A stretch of DNA of 64,000 bases from Cyanobium sp. NIES-981 (GCF_900088535.1 NZ_LT578417.1:2294001-2358000), one strand, 5' to 3'; positions 20,948 to 29,274 are shown, numbered from the stretch's first letter. Notes: generated by a model not told the origin, from the sequence alone. Program-made: numbers and translations.

Positions 20948-22210
20948 ATGAATCGCCCTACGGCTGCAGCACTACCTGCCCTGCCCAGCATTAGAGAGAT
21001 CATCGATGATGCGACCCTCAAGCAGGCTAAACCTTCGTACCGGGCGCTGCTCAACGATGCTCTAATAGCAATCCGCCGCGAGGATCTGGATACCGAGATG
21101 GAGCTTCGGGCTGAGATCATCGGTCGATTCCGCCGCAACGATGGCCAGATCAATGCCGAGTTGCTGCAACTGCTGACTGCTCAAGAGAGCGGCGCCGATC
21201 GACCTACCTATGGCGCTGTGGAGATTGCCGACGCGGAGCCGATGCGCTGGCTGCTGGACGGCTTCATCCCAGCCAATGATCAAGTCCTGCTCTACGGGGA
21301 AGCAGGAGCAGGGAAGACGACTGCAGCCATTGCGTTGGCGTTTGCCGTGATCGACGGGACTGGCCTGCTCGATCGCTCAACACCAGCATCCCCTGGCAAG
21401 GTTCTGTTCATCAGCAGCGACTCCGGCCAAGCGCCTCTGATGGAGGTGCTGGAGCGCTCCGACTATGGCAGCCACCCAGCACTGAGGGATAGCCGCTTCA
21501 CGGTCTGGGGCCATAGCAAGGTGCAAAGCCGCAAGCCGTGGGATGCGTCCATTGCAGGCTGCCTCGCACTGCTCAAGGCGGTGCAGGATCAAGGCATTGA
21601 ACTAGTGCTGATCGACAGCTGTAAGGTGGTCACGACTAAAGCCGATCTGGAATACACAAGTAACTCCCAGGTCACGGCGCTGCTGACCTTCTTTCAGGAG
21701 GTGATCTGTCAGTATTGCAGTGTCATCTGGCTGAACCACGACGGCACTGGCAAAGGGATGCATGCCGGGGCGAAGGCATGGCGTGAGGTGCCGTCTTCCG
21801 TGCAGTCCATCGAGAAGGTGGAGCAGCACGACGGTGAATGCAGCGGAAATCAATTACGGCAGTGGTCGGTGCGGAAGTGCCGTATGGGAGCCGAGCGACG
21901 GTTTCAGTACGAACTGGGCCAGGACACCGGCAGGGTTCAGCTTACCGCTGATGGTGGTACTCCAGTGGTCGGGGATTGCAGCACGCTGATCTGGAGGCTG
22001 CTCAGGAATGCCCTAGAGGGAGGTGCCAGCAGCCTGACCAGGCAGGAGCTGATCGAAGCCTGTTTCCGCAGCGGCTACAGCGCCAAGACGGCAGACAACA
22101 CGCTGGGCAACCTTTGCCGCAGCAGGCTGGTCGTGAGACCTACCAGGGGTCGCTACTGTCTGGCGCCAAAAGTCATTCAGGGGATTTCCCTTAAGGGGGT
22201 GTCTCTCTAA
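20948..22210 (+). CDS. RepA-like AAA ATPase (RAD55/AAA_25 type)
   Basis: A 420-residue cytoplasmic ATPase. Walker A is YGEAGAGKTTAAIALAF (about residue 115), Walker B LVLIDSCKVV, with the sensor-like VIWLNHDGTGKG after it, in the order seen in plasmid RepA-type hexameric helicases and phage AAA_25 proteins. The C-terminus has a small winged-helix-like domain (LTRQELIEACFRSGYSAKTADN). AGGAGG at 20935-20940 is well spaced for the ATG at 20948 rather than 20942. It overlaps the end of the split zinc-finger gene and is followed by short repeats, so a role in island replication is plausible. Confidence 0.75.
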   Translation: MNRPTAAALPALPSIREIIDDATLKQAKPSYRALLNDALIAIRREDLDTEMELRAEIIGRFRRNDGQINAELLQLLTAQESGADRPTYGAVEIADAEPMRWLLDGFIPANDQVLLYGEAGAGKTTAAIALAFAVIDGTGLLDRSTPASPGKVLFISSDSGQAPLMEVLERSDYGSHPALRDSRFTVWGHSKVQSRKPWDASIAGCLALLKAVQDQGIELVLIDSCKVVTTKADLEYTSNSQVTALLTFFQEVICQYCSVIWLNHDGTGKGMHAGAKAWREVPSSVQSIEKVEQHDGECSGNQLRQWSVRKCRMGAERRFQYELGQDTGRVQLTADGGTPVVGDCSTLIWRLLRNALEGGASSLTRQELIEACFRSGYSAKTADNTLGNLCRSRLVVRPTRGRYCLAPKVIQGISLKGVSL

Positions 22211-22260
22211 AAGGAGGAAAATAGCAGAGAACTCAGTCAGAGATTGGGATCTGATGATTT

Positions 22261-22329
22261 CCCGAGCAGTTCCCGCTGGCAATCGGAATCTCCCGAGCAG
22301 TCCCCTTGGGAAATTGCCGGGAAATTGCC
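22261..22329 (+). repeat. Clustered short repeats after the RepA-like gene
   Basis: CCCGAGCAGT occurs at 22261 and 22292, each followed by a C/T-rich tract, and GGGAAATTGCC occurs in exact tandem at 22308 and 22319. No supported gene lies between 22211 and 22611. Repeats beside a RepA-like ATPase could be iterons of a replication origin, but the copy number is low. Confidence 0.35.
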
Positions 22330-22611
22330 AAACGCCTGTCAGGGCAACAGATCTGCCGGGACTACTTCCCGTGAGGAAGACATACCCTTAGGAAAATCGC
22401 TGATTGCTTCGGTAAGGGTGCCCAGACGGCAGCGGCGCTGACGTCTTTGATGACGGGGACGATCCGCACTGGGGCCCACGGCCTGCTTAACGGGGCCGCG
22501 TGAAGGGGTATGCCACCAGGCCATTCAGCGTTGCCAGGCCACCCCTCAGACGCAGCTGTATAACGGATTAAGAAGCACTCGCTAAGTCATTGGCTTCAAT
22601 TAATAGGTTAA

Positions 22612-23049
22612 ATGGCAGACGCAATTCCAGCTATGGGAGAGGCGGCCGCAGCCGCAGGTGCAGCAGGAGGAACTGGGGTACTTGTTATCGCAGTAGTGGT
22701 CGTTGGGGTGGGGATTGGTCTTTGGCTCATCTTTAAGCACTACTGTCGTCTGACTGTGACGCCTAGCACTCCAGTAGTGGTCGCACAGTACGCCACTGCC
22801 ACTGTGATCGTGACGCTGGAGCGCAAGAGTTGGGTGGGGGGGTCATGGACGGCGGTTGTGCCAGCCAATTACAGCGCGACGTCTACGGGCAAGGCCCAAG
22901 CAGCACTGGCGGGCAGCCCCACGAACGCGACGACCAGCAGTGCGACGCTCACGCTAACCGGGGGTTACAAGGGTCAGGACAGCATCAAGATCACCGCTAG
23001 CGGGTCTGACTGCAGCTTAGGGGGTACATTGCCAGTCACCATCACTTAA
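22612..23049 (+). CDS. Membrane-anchored hypothetical protein, Ig-like exported domain
   Basis: A 145-residue protein with one N-terminal membrane helix (about 22-43, VLVIAVVVVGVGIGLWLIF) after a short Ala/Gly-rich head, then a Ser/Thr-rich beta domain with two cysteines (one at the membrane edge, KHYCRLTV, one near the end, SDCSLGG) that could form a disulfide. Alternating strands such as ATATVIVTLERKSWVGG suggest an immunoglobulin-like fold on the periplasmic side. I do not recognise a family. It stands alone in the island. Confidence 0.55.
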   Translation: MADAIPAMGEAAAAAGAAGGTGVLVIAVVVVGVGIGLWLIFKHYCRLTVTPSTPVVVAQYATATVIVTLERKSWVGGSWTAVVPANYSATSTGKAQAALAGSPTNATTSSATLTLTGGYKGQDSIKITASGSDCSLGGTLPVTIT

Positions 23050-23155
23050 TATAGAGCCTAAGTTCGGGAGACTCAGGAAAAGCCAACTCGACTGCGGGGC
23101 AATGACCTTGTGATCGCAAGTCATGGCGGGGTCATAAGGTGGCAAGCGGCTCGGG

Positions 23156-23350
23156 TTTGGTGACTTTGAGCAATCCACTGCCAACAAGCGGACTACTCGT
23201 GATCGTTTTCACTCTGAGATGGACGCGGTAGTGCCTTGGAAAGTGCTCATCGCTCTGATCGAGCCCTACTACTCCAAGACCAGCAGCAAAGGCGGCTGCC
23301 CGTCCTATCCGCTGGCCACCATTCTGCGCACTTACCTGATGCAGCAGTGA
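23156..23350 (+). pseudogene. IS5-family transposase, N-terminal remnant
   Basis: Read from 23156, the frame gives an IS5/IS903-type N-terminus: TTRDRFHSEMDAVVPWKVL then ALIEPYYSK and YPLATILRTYLMQQ, ending at a stop at 23348. No start codon or catalytic domain is left. It is clearly different from the three 1715-bp elements in this window. Confidence 0.7.
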
Positions 23351-23419
23351 TGCTCCTATAGATCGTCAACCCCCACGCGCCTGCCATCGGCCCCTCAGGC
23401 GGGAGCCTGGGTTTCTGAT

Positions 23420-23457
23420 TGACGTGGGCCCTGAAAGTCGCTCCAAGGCCCACGTCA
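23420..23457. repeat. Perfect 11-bp palindrome with IS3-like ends
   Basis: TGACGTGGGCC (23420-23430) and its exact complement GGCCCACGTCA (23447-23457) flank a 16-base loop. The outer bases TGACGTGG are the same as the terminal bases of the IS3-family element at 19511-20750, so this may be a scar of two abutting ends or a strong hairpin. Confidence 0.45.
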
Positions 23458-23589
23458 GCCCCCACTAGTCGCGCTCGGTGATGGTGACGGTGCTGGCCGA
23501 TCGCTGAAGCTATGGAGGATTAACCCGGATGGTGGTCCGTCGATAGGTAGGCCCCAGGGCGGGGGATCCTTCAACCTGCCTCGGCAGAA

Positions 23590-24078
23590 TTGATTGACCC
23601 TTGGCTTGATGGGGTGGCCCTGCTGCAGAGCCCGATCCAGCACCGCACGCGCCTGCCCCGTGCCCAGCGTGATGCCCACATCCTGCGGCTGCGGGCCGCC
23701 GGTCACACCCACAGCACCATCGCCGATGCAGTGGGCTGCGGTGTGGCGACCGTGCAGCGGGTGCTGCAGCGCCACCTTCAAGAGCTCCAGCAGGAGATCC
23801 GCCATCAGGCCGCGGCCATCCGTGCCCAGCACCTGCTGGAGTTGCGCTGGCTGAGGGAACAGCTCACCGCCGCGGTGAGCCGGGGGGAAGTTGCGGCGAT
23901 CGGCCGCTGGATTCAGATCCAGGAGCGCGAGTCCAGGCTGCTGGGCCTCGATGTTCCCCCCAACCTCGATGCCGCCGCCAGTGCCTGGGGAGCCAGGACG
24001 GTGCTGCAGCAGCTGGCTGAGCAGCTGCCGGCTGAGGTGATGGATCAGATCGTTACCGCCCTCACTCATGAGCCATAG
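23590..24078 (+). CDS. Helix-turn-helix protein, phage small-terminase-like
   Basis: A 162-residue protein with an N-terminal helix-turn-helix (RDAHILRLRAAGHTHSTIA then VGCGVATVQRVL), a long helical region (ELQQEIRHQAAAIRAQHL) and the segment IGRWIQIQERESRLLGLD, which is reminiscent of phage small-terminase or DNA-packaging regulators. Start shown is a TTG without a clear ribosome-binding site, so the N-terminus is uncertain. Its end overlaps the next gene by 11 nt, making a two-gene unit. Confidence 0.5.
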   Translation: MIDPWLDGVALLQSPIQHRTRLPRAQRDAHILRLRAAGHTHSTIADAVGCGVATVQRVLQRHLQELQQEIRHQAAAIRAQHLLELRWLREQLTAAVSRGEVAAIGRWIQIQERESRLLGLDVPPNLDAAASAWGARTVLQQLAEQLPAEVMDQIVTALTHEP

Positions 24079-24727
24079 CTTCCACCGCATGCTGGCCGCC
24101 CTGAAACAGGAGGCCCAGCAGATCCACCGCCAGAAGCATCCGATTCATGAGCCGCCCCTGGTGGTAGCCCAGAGGAAGCTGGTGCGCTGGGTCCAGAGCC
24201 GCCCGGATCAGATGCCGCCCATCCCCTGGCTGGCAGTGGACTGCAGCCAGCAGCACCCCGCCGGGCGGCCGGTGCTGCGCGATGGTGAGATCTGGTTTCT
24301 ACGCATGAAGCTGGACCACTCGGCCGGATTCTCGTGGATCACCCCGGACCACAACATCAGCCAGTTGACGAAAAGACAGCCGTTGGACTTCTTTCCTGTG
24401 GAGGACAGCGACCAGGAGCTGGAGCAGGTCTGCGGGGCCGTGGCACTGCTGCAAGAGGCGGCAAAGGCTGTGACACCGTCACTTCTGACGGTGCTGCAGC
24501 GCACGGGAATGCAGGCCGCGGCCGATCTGGTGCTTGAGCACTATGAGGACTATGCGCTCTGGGACCCGATGCTGGTGCCCTACTCGTTCCCCAGCCCCAG
24601 AACGCTGCTGCAGCTCGCCTTTGAAGACCCGATCTACACCTGGGAGCGTGGGGTGCTGGAGGAGCTATGCGACGGAGGCGGCGAGCACTGGGAGCCGTGG
24701 CCCCACCCCATGCCAGTGCCGCGCTGA
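24068..24727 (+). CDS. Hypothetical protein, 219 residues
   Basis: A soluble protein I do not recognise. It starts MSHSFHRMLAALKQEAQQ inside the end of the small-terminase-like gene and is translated with it. The N-terminal third is helical and basic, the middle is Asp/Glu-rich (FFPVEDSDQELEQVCGAV) and the end is Trp/Pro-rich (EHWEPWPHPMPVPR). No membrane segment, zinc site or nucleotide motif is visible. Confidence 0.5.
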   Translation: MSHSFHRMLAALKQEAQQIHRQKHPIHEPPLVVAQRKLVRWVQSRPDQMPPIPWLAVDCSQQHPAGRPVLRDGEIWFLRMKLDHSAGFSWITPDHNISQLTKRQPLDFFPVEDSDQELEQVCGAVALLQEAAKAVTPSLLTVLQRTGMQAAADLVLEHYEDYALWDPMLVPYSFPSPRTLLQLAFEDPIYTWERGVLEELCDGGGEHWEPWPHPMPVPR

Positions 24728-24782
24728 TCGGGGCAGCAACCACCGCCCCTCCTCCATCCCACTCACCACTCACCTGGTGAGC

Positions 24783-25463
24783 TCAATCCGCCGGATGGCT
24801 GTCCGGCCTCTCCAGATAGCCCTCCACCCACTGCCGGGCCGTCTGTCCTGCCGGCACCAGCGCCTGCAGCTCCGTGCTCTCCAGGATCGTGGTCACCGCC
24901 TCACCCAGCATCGCCACCGAGCGGCTCTGGGGCAGCAGCTGCGCCAGCTGCTGGTGCAGGCTGTGGAAGTACCAGGCCGTGCCTGCCAGCCCGGCGCGGA
25001 AGCGGTTCCAGGCCTCGGGATCGGCTGCGGCATCGAGCACGCAGTCGCGGGCGTTGTGGGCCTTGTCGGCTGCTGTGACCAGCAGGGCCGCGGCCGGCTT
25101 GTGGGGCAGCTGCTCGATGTAGCGCGTCTTGCGATCGATCCAGGGCTCCTTGCGCTCGTCATGCAGCGCCGGCCCTGCCGTATCGGTGCAGGCCTGCACG
25201 CTGGCCCCCACCTCGGCGCCGAACAGGCGGGCGATTGACTCCTCGCTCTGGCCGGCGTCCTCGATGGCGTCATGCAGCAGGGCGGCGATGGCCTGGTCTT
25301 CTGTGCCGGCGTCTTCCCAGACCAGGGCACTGACGGCGATCAGGTGGGCGATGTAGGGCACTGTCTTGCCCTTGCGGCACTGGTGGCGGTGCAGGTGGGC
25401 CGCCAGGGTGAGGGCCTGGGTGTAGCGCTCGCTGTGGAACGGCGCTTGAGGCTGGGCTGTCAT
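24783..25463 (-). CDS. HD-domain phosphohydrolase (SpoT-hydrolase-like)
   Basis: A 226-residue metal-dependent phosphohydrolase. The HD motif is in AIAALLHDAIEDAGQ, preceded by a conserved His in YIAHLIAVSALVW and followed by VTAADKAHNARDCVLD, the arrangement of RelA/SpoT hydrolase and small alarmone hydrolase domains. There is no synthetase or TGS domain. The ATG at 25463 is preferred because GAGGAA lies three bases before it; longer starts (25517, 25556) overlap the upstream gene. A role in removing (p)ppGpp-like alarmones is possible. It is paired with the small gene at 25504. Confidence 0.75.
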   Translation of the reverse strand: MTAQPQAPFHSERYTQALTLAAHLHRHQCRKGKTVPYIAHLIAVSALVWEDAGTEDQAIAALLHDAIEDAGQSEESIARLFGAEVGASVQACTDTAGPALHDERKEPWIDRKTRYIEQLPHKPAAALLVTAADKAHNARDCVLDAAADPEAWNRFRAGLAGTAWYFHSLHQQLAQLLPQSRSVAMLGEAVTTILESTELQALVPAGQTARQWVEGYLERPDSHPAD

Positions 25464-25503
25464 GGGTTCCTCGGGTGGTGGTTGGTGGAACACGGTGCGG
25501 GGC

Positions 25504-25797
25504 TCAAGGCTGGCCATGGGGCTCCTCCTGCGGCGGCTGAATCGCGCCGCCCTCAAAGGCCTCGGCCGCGAAATAGAGCCGGGCCCGCGTCTCGGGGATC
25601 TCTCCCCACCAGTCGCCGCCGATCAGGCGTTCGATGAGGTCAGGGAACGGTTCCCAGCAGCCGCGCTGCTGGTTCCAGCGGGCCTCGCTGCCGGGGCCAT
25701 CGCCGAGGCGGGCCAGGATGTAAGGACGGCCGTGGTGGCCATCGAGATCATCCCGCCAGGGATCCTCCTTGGCGAAATAACGGAACAGGGGCTTCAT
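25504..25797 (-). CDS. Small hypothetical protein, 97 residues
   Basis: An acidic, Trp/Pro-rich soluble protein starting MKPLFRYFAKEDPWRDDLDG, with WNQQRGCWEPFPDLIERL in the middle. No family recognised. It lies 40 nt upstream of the HD-domain gene on the same strand and is likely co-transcribed with it, so it may be a partner or regulator; nothing in the sequence specifies which. Confidence 0.5.
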   Translation of the reverse strand: MKPLFRYFAKEDPWRDDLDGHHGRPYILARLGDGPGSEARWNQQRGCWEPFPDLIERLIGGDWWGEIPETRARLYFAAEAFEGGAIQPPQEEPHGQP

Positions 25798-25967
25798 CGG
25801 TGCCTCCGGGAGTGAGGGACACCCCCCGGACCAGCGCCTGGAGGTTCATGCTCCCACGGCTGTCATGGGCTGCAGAGCAGGGAAAGACCGCTGGGGGACG
25901 TGACCATGGCGAGAGAGATCTGCGATGGATCCGCTCTAGAATGGATGGAATAGGGGCCAATGTCTGA

Positions 25968-26057
25968 CTATCCAACACCTGGCTATCCGGCACTTGCCTA
26001 TTCAGCATTTGCCTATCCAGGGCTTCCCTATCCACCATCGAACGATCCAACATCTGA
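25968..26057. repeat. Six tandem 15-bp degenerate repeats
   Basis: Six consecutive units of about CTATCCAGCATTTGC, exactly 15 bp each, starting at 25968, 25983, 25998, 26013, 26028 and 26043. The first six bases are the best conserved. Read on the plus strand they give five-residue YPxxx repeats, on the minus strand xLDRQ-like pentapeptides. The array begins 90 bp before the small secreted protein's start and no well-supported gene covers it. Confidence 0.7.
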
Positions 26058-26147
26058 GTCATGCGTTGGCCGGAACGTAGGGATCCCGCAGGCCGCTGCC
26101 GCCAAGGCCCAGGTCCGGCCCGCAGCAGGCCGCGGCAACGCCAGACG

Positions 26148-26468
26148 ATGGCCGGAGCCATCACGGGCCTGGCGCTGGCGCTGATCGCCGGCGTGGCCAT
26201 CTCGGATGCGTTGGCGGAGGGCTGGAAGGACTGCGCCTTCAACGACCAGCCGATCGGCTGCCGCGACAGCCACGGCAGTGATGGCAGCGTGCGGATCGTC
26301 TGGGAGGACGGCCAGGCGATGACCTACCGCTTGGTGGAGGAAGGCTTTCCGATCTCCACTCTGCGCGACTCGCTTGGCGGGTTGTGGCAGCGGCGGGTGC
26401 TGATCCAGGGCAACGCCGTGTTCACCAACCCGGCCAACGGCAACAGGATCTTCGTGCCGCTGCGCTGA
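26148..26468 (+). CDS. Small secreted hypothetical protein
   Basis: A 106-residue protein with a clear signal peptide (MAGAITGLALALIAGVAIS, likely cut after DALA) and a mature part of about 80 residues with a Cys pair in WKDCAFNDQPIGCRDSHG. The rest is predicted beta (SVRIVWEDGQAMTYRLVEEG, RVLIQGNAVFTNP). It resembles small exported proteins common in Cyanobium but I cannot name the family. The longer upstream frame is Arg/Pro-rich and unlikely to be translated. Confidence 0.55.
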   Translation: MAGAITGLALALIAGVAISDALAEGWKDCAFNDQPIGCRDSHGSDGSVRIVWEDGQAMTYRLVEEGFPISTLRDSLGGLWQRRVLIQGNAVFTNPANGNRIFVPLR

Positions 26469-26531
26469 GAGTGCGAGCCGTGGACCGGGTGACCACCGCC
26501 AGGGAGCAGACAGAACCCACCACCTGCCGTT

Positions 26532-26545
26532 AGTACAGACGTACG
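26532..26545. promoter_or_regulatory. LexA-like palindrome before the Cys-rich gene
   Basis: AGTACAGACGTACG lies one base before the ATG of the disrupted Cys-rich gene. It resembles the cyanobacterial SOS box RGTACNNNDGTWCB (one mismatch) and matches in position type a similar site (AGTACATCTGTATT) before the paralogue at 56969. Assignment is inference. Confidence 0.35.
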
Positions 26546-26639
26546 AATGCGTGACTGGCCCATGGGTCCTCCCCGCCGCCGCTCCCCTGGCGAGGCCGCC
26601 GCTACGGCCCCTGCCGCCATCGAGGCGTGGCCCTATCTC

Positions 26640-28354
26640 GGGCCTCCTGAGAAAGTGAGCCGCGGGCAATGCGCACCACAATGAGCCTGCCCGGGCGACC
26701 TCTGAGTGATCCTCAGGCCCCGCTGAGCTGACAACTCAGCTCTCTGCTGCTGGAGCTCAGAGCCCGTGCGGCGGAGACCAAGAGTTGCCAGCAGAGCACA
26801 AAATAGAGACAAAGAAGCTCCAGGAGCTTCTGGAGGTTCATGACCAGGACATTCATCGCGATGGATGAACCCTGTGTTGCCGGCAGTTTCTCTCGGATCA
26901 ATCCCAATCCATAGCGACGCTTGCCTTGACCGATCTTGCCTTCAACAGCATTGCGCCGCCTTTGATCATCAACGAACTGCCGCCTCTCGGCTGCCACCAA
27001 CTCCGGATCATTCTTCGGGCGACCAAGACGAGGCCCACTCAGCCGAATGCCGTGACGCTGGCAGAATGCCCGATTTGATCTTGTGCGGTAGATCTGATCA
27101 GCGCAGATCACCTCCGGATAGCAGCCGTATCGACGACGATAGGCTTGGGCCTGAACTTTCAGATCTTCCCCTTCGTTGTAGGGGTCAAAGCTCAGCCGAT
27201 CCAGGAAAGCAAATCCTTCATCGGTGACAGAAAGTGAGATCTTGGCGCCGAACTCAACATTGCACCTCGCCTTGCCGCGAACAATTGGCCTGATGTGCGC
27301 TTGACAGAGGCTGACGATGCGAGCGGGAATACTTCTGGTGTCTGAGCGATAGAGAATGTTCTGCTGGCGGACCAGCTCACTGACAACCAACAGCTTCTGA
27401 TAGGCATGCCGCCCAGCCGCCAGAAGGCTTGCGCCACAGGCTGTCAGGGCGTCAATGTTGGCAAGGTTGCGCTTGAGATGCCCAAGCTGTTGCTTGATCG
27501 CTTTGCGGATCTTGAGAAACCGAGGGCGTTTTTTCTTGGCCACGGCGAGGAACTGCTGCCTGGCCTGCTTCCGATGCGTTCGTGGTTTGTGACCAAAGGA
27601 CTCTCTGACCTGCGAATACATGGCATCGATCAGAGTCTCGGTGAGCTCTCGGCCTTCATTGAGCAGCGAGAGATCCGTTGGATGCCGAATATCTGCCGGA
27701 ACGCATGTCGCATCAATCAGCAGTGACCCCTGATTTGGCCGTGGCGTTTTGGATTCAATCTTCTGATCAGCTGCGCTCCCGGCTCCGCCTCCATCGCTGC
27801 TGTCGTGCTCATCAACTGCAGACGAACGGATCACGTTCAGACCGTGACGCACGATTCGTTCATTGCAGTCATTCACGACCGAATCTGGCAGCCGCTTCCG
27901 GAAGTACACCATCATTGATGGGTCAAACGGAGCCGAGTACTGAAATGCCTCCAGGCCGATGAAGAACTGGAGATAGGGGTTCTCTTTGATTTGCTCAACC
28001 AGTTCTTCATCAGTCAGCCCCATGCGGGCCTTGATGATCAGGGCGCCCAGTGCCATGCGAAATGGCTTTGCCGGGGCGCCAAAGCCCTTGCAGAACTGAG
28101 CTGCATAGTCACCTTCCAGCTCATCCCATGGGATCAGCTCAGCCAGCTTGATCCAGCGATTGTCACCAGAGAGCTTTCCTCCAAACGGCAGGAAGAAGTC
28201 CTCGAACGAGAGCTGATCACGATGCTCACGTCGGTACATGTGGAAAACTCTGGGCGGCTTTTGGGCGCAAACGAGCCCAATCTCGTACATTTTAGCCGAG
28301 AAAACTGCTCACATCCATTGCGCTGCAGTGGATGTGGCTTTTCTCAGGAGGCCC
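26640..28354 (-). mobile_element. IS5/IS1182-like insertion sequence, copy 1 (1715 bp)
   Basis: The ends are perfect 15-bp inverted repeats, GGGCCTCCTGAGAAA, and the target duplication is TATCTC at 26634-26639 and 28355-28360. The encoded protein is identical to those of the copies at 37457 and 48363, indicating recent spread. It carries one transposase gene on the minus strand and an 8-bp hairpin just before its start. Confidence 0.95.
26713..28290 (-). CDS. IS5/IS1182-family transposase (copy 1)
   Basis: DDE transposase of 525 residues, or 508 if it starts at the second Met ([15 protein letters not shown]), which fits relatives better. The N-terminal InsH-like domain is seen in [20 protein letters not shown] and [19 protein letters not shown]. 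The DDE core would include Asp in [16 protein letters not shown], Asp in [14 protein letters not shown] and Glu in [17 protein letters not shown]. No frameshift or stop; probably active. Confidence 0.92.
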   Translation of the reverse strand: MYEIGLVCAQKPPRVFHMYRREHRDQLSFEDFFLPFGGKLSGDNRWIKLAELIPWDELEGDYAAQFCKGFGAPAKPFRMALGALIIKARMGLTDEELVEQIKENPYLQFFIGLEAFQYSAPFDPSMMVYFRKRLPDSVVNDCNERIVRHGLNVIRSSAVDEHDSSDGGGAGSAADQKIESKTPRPNQGSLLIDATCVPADIRHPTDLSLLNEGRELTETLIDAMYSQVRESFGHKPRTHRKQARQQFLAVAKKKRPRFLKIRKAIKQQLGHLKRNLANIDALTACGASLLAAGRHAYQKLLVVSELVRQQNILYRSDTRSIPARIVSLCQAHIRPIVRGKARCNVEFGAKISLSVTDEGFAFLDRLSFDPYNEGEDLKVQAQAYRRRYGCYPEVICADQIYRTRSNRAFCQRHGIRLSGPRLGRPKNDPELVAAERRQFVDDQRRRNAVEGKIGQGKRRYGLGLIREKLPATQGSSIAMNVLVMNLQKLLELLCLYFVLCWQLLVSAARALSSSSRELSCQLSGA

Positions 28355-28566
28355 TATCTCGATCCGTCCGTTCTGATGCGCAGCCGCGGCCGCCAGGTCT
28401 GCATCAGCTGCCACTGGTTCAGGCACCACTCCGGGGTGAGCTGCATCCCCCTGCTCACCTGCCAGCTGCACCAGGGCCTGATCCCCCATGGCGAGCACCT
28501 CACCCACCGCTGCCAGGGCTGGACTGAGGATCTGGTTCGTCAGAAGGGCTGGGCACCGGAGGTGGG

Positions 28567-29079
28567 ATGAGCCCCCGCCGGCCGGTTGTGGGCGTGATGG
28601 GCGCTGGCGAGGGGGCGTCGGAGGCCTGTATCCAGATGGCCGAGGAGCTGGGCGCGGCCGTCACAAAGCGGGGCTGAGCCCTGCTCTGCGGCGGGCGCCC
28701 GGAGGGCGTGATGGCCGCGGCCTGCCGCGGTGCCAGCCGCGTGGAGGGGCACCTGGTGATCGGCGTGCTTCCTGGTGCCGGACTGGGGAGCGAACGGCAG
28801 CACACCGCCGAGCTGGACGTGGCCCTGTTCACCGGCATGGGCCAGGCGCGCAACCTGATCAACGTGCTCAGCGCCGATGTGGTGGTGATTTGCGGCGCCG
28901 GTGGTGCCGGCACGGCATCGGAGGCGGCCCACGCGATCAAGGCTGGCCGGCTGCTGGTGCTGCTGGGAGTGCCGCCGCTGTGGCGTGACTTCTTCTGCTC
29001 ACTGTCCGGAAAGGTGCAGACCGCCGAGGATGCGGAAGCCTGCTGCCGATACATCCAGGAGTGCGTCGATCAACCATGA
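28567..29079 (+). pseudogene. LOG/TIGR00725-family nucleotide-binding protein with in-frame stop
   Basis: The frame encodes a 170-residue Rossmann-like protein: VVGVMGAGEGASEAC, then after a TGA at 28675-28677 ALLCGGRPEGVMAAACRGA, VIGVLPGAGLGSER and VICGAGGAGTASEAAHAIK. Family members have Trp or another residue where the stop falls (AERGW-x-LLTGG pattern), so a TGG to TGA change is likely. Relatives belong to the SLOG superfamily, which includes cytokinin-type phosphoribohydrolases and nucleotide sensors. It overlaps (ATGA) the Cys-rich gene upstream, which is also broken, so the operon is decaying. Confidence 0.8.
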
Positions 29080-29274
29080 GGCATCCAGCGGAATACCGTT
29101 TAGATGGTCTGCCAGGGGACGTCAGCGGATGTTCCATACTCGACATGACGAACCCTAAAAGGTTCACTTCCGTGCTGCCTGGAGGTGAGGAGCGTGTGGG
29201 TACTAGCTGAAAGAGCAGCACGGAACTCTCGCGTTTGGTTGTTCTCATGATCAACGCAGCTGTGGGCAATACTC

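Larger units (their letters stand above)
19099..20951 (+). pseudogene. Zinc-finger replication-type protein split by an IS3-family element
   Basis: The gene is cut at 19510 by the IS at 19511-20750. Joining 19099-19510 to 20755-20951, removing one GATG target duplication, restores one frame of 202 codons running across the junction as [12 protein letters not shown]. The N-terminal part has CPICGRIKDSDCRW and WISCHSG, a C-x2-C ... C ... C pattern like primase or phage-type replication zinc fingers. The C-terminal end overlaps the start of the RepA-like ATPase, which carries the ribosome-binding site AGGAGG in this gene's last codons. The uninterrupted pair would have formed a replication or mobilisation operon (inference). 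Confidence 0.75.
26547..28570 (+). pseudogene. Small Cys-rich protein gene split by an IS5/IS1182-like element
   Basis: The N-terminal part (26547-26639) and C-terminal part (28361-28570) are separated by the IS at 26640. Removing the IS and one 6-bp target copy restores one frame of 100 codons: MRDWPMGPP ... IEAWPYLDPSVL ... QVCISCHWFRHHSG ... CIPLLTCQLHQGLIPHGEHL. It is a clear paralogue of the intact gene at 56969 (AWPYLEQ, QVCLTCHFFRH, LLTCQLHAGLIAHGEHLT). The conserved C-x2-C and later Cys residues suggest a zinc ribbon. Its stop overlaps the start of the LOG-family gene, so the two formed an operon. Confidence 0.85.

Noticed and set aside
22244-22441. 65-codon frame after the RepA-like gene
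   Set aside because: Ser/Arg-rich, covers the short repeats, no ribosome-binding site.
25968-26057. CRISPR array
   Set aside because: The units are 15-bp direct tandem repeats with no spacers and no cas genes nearby.
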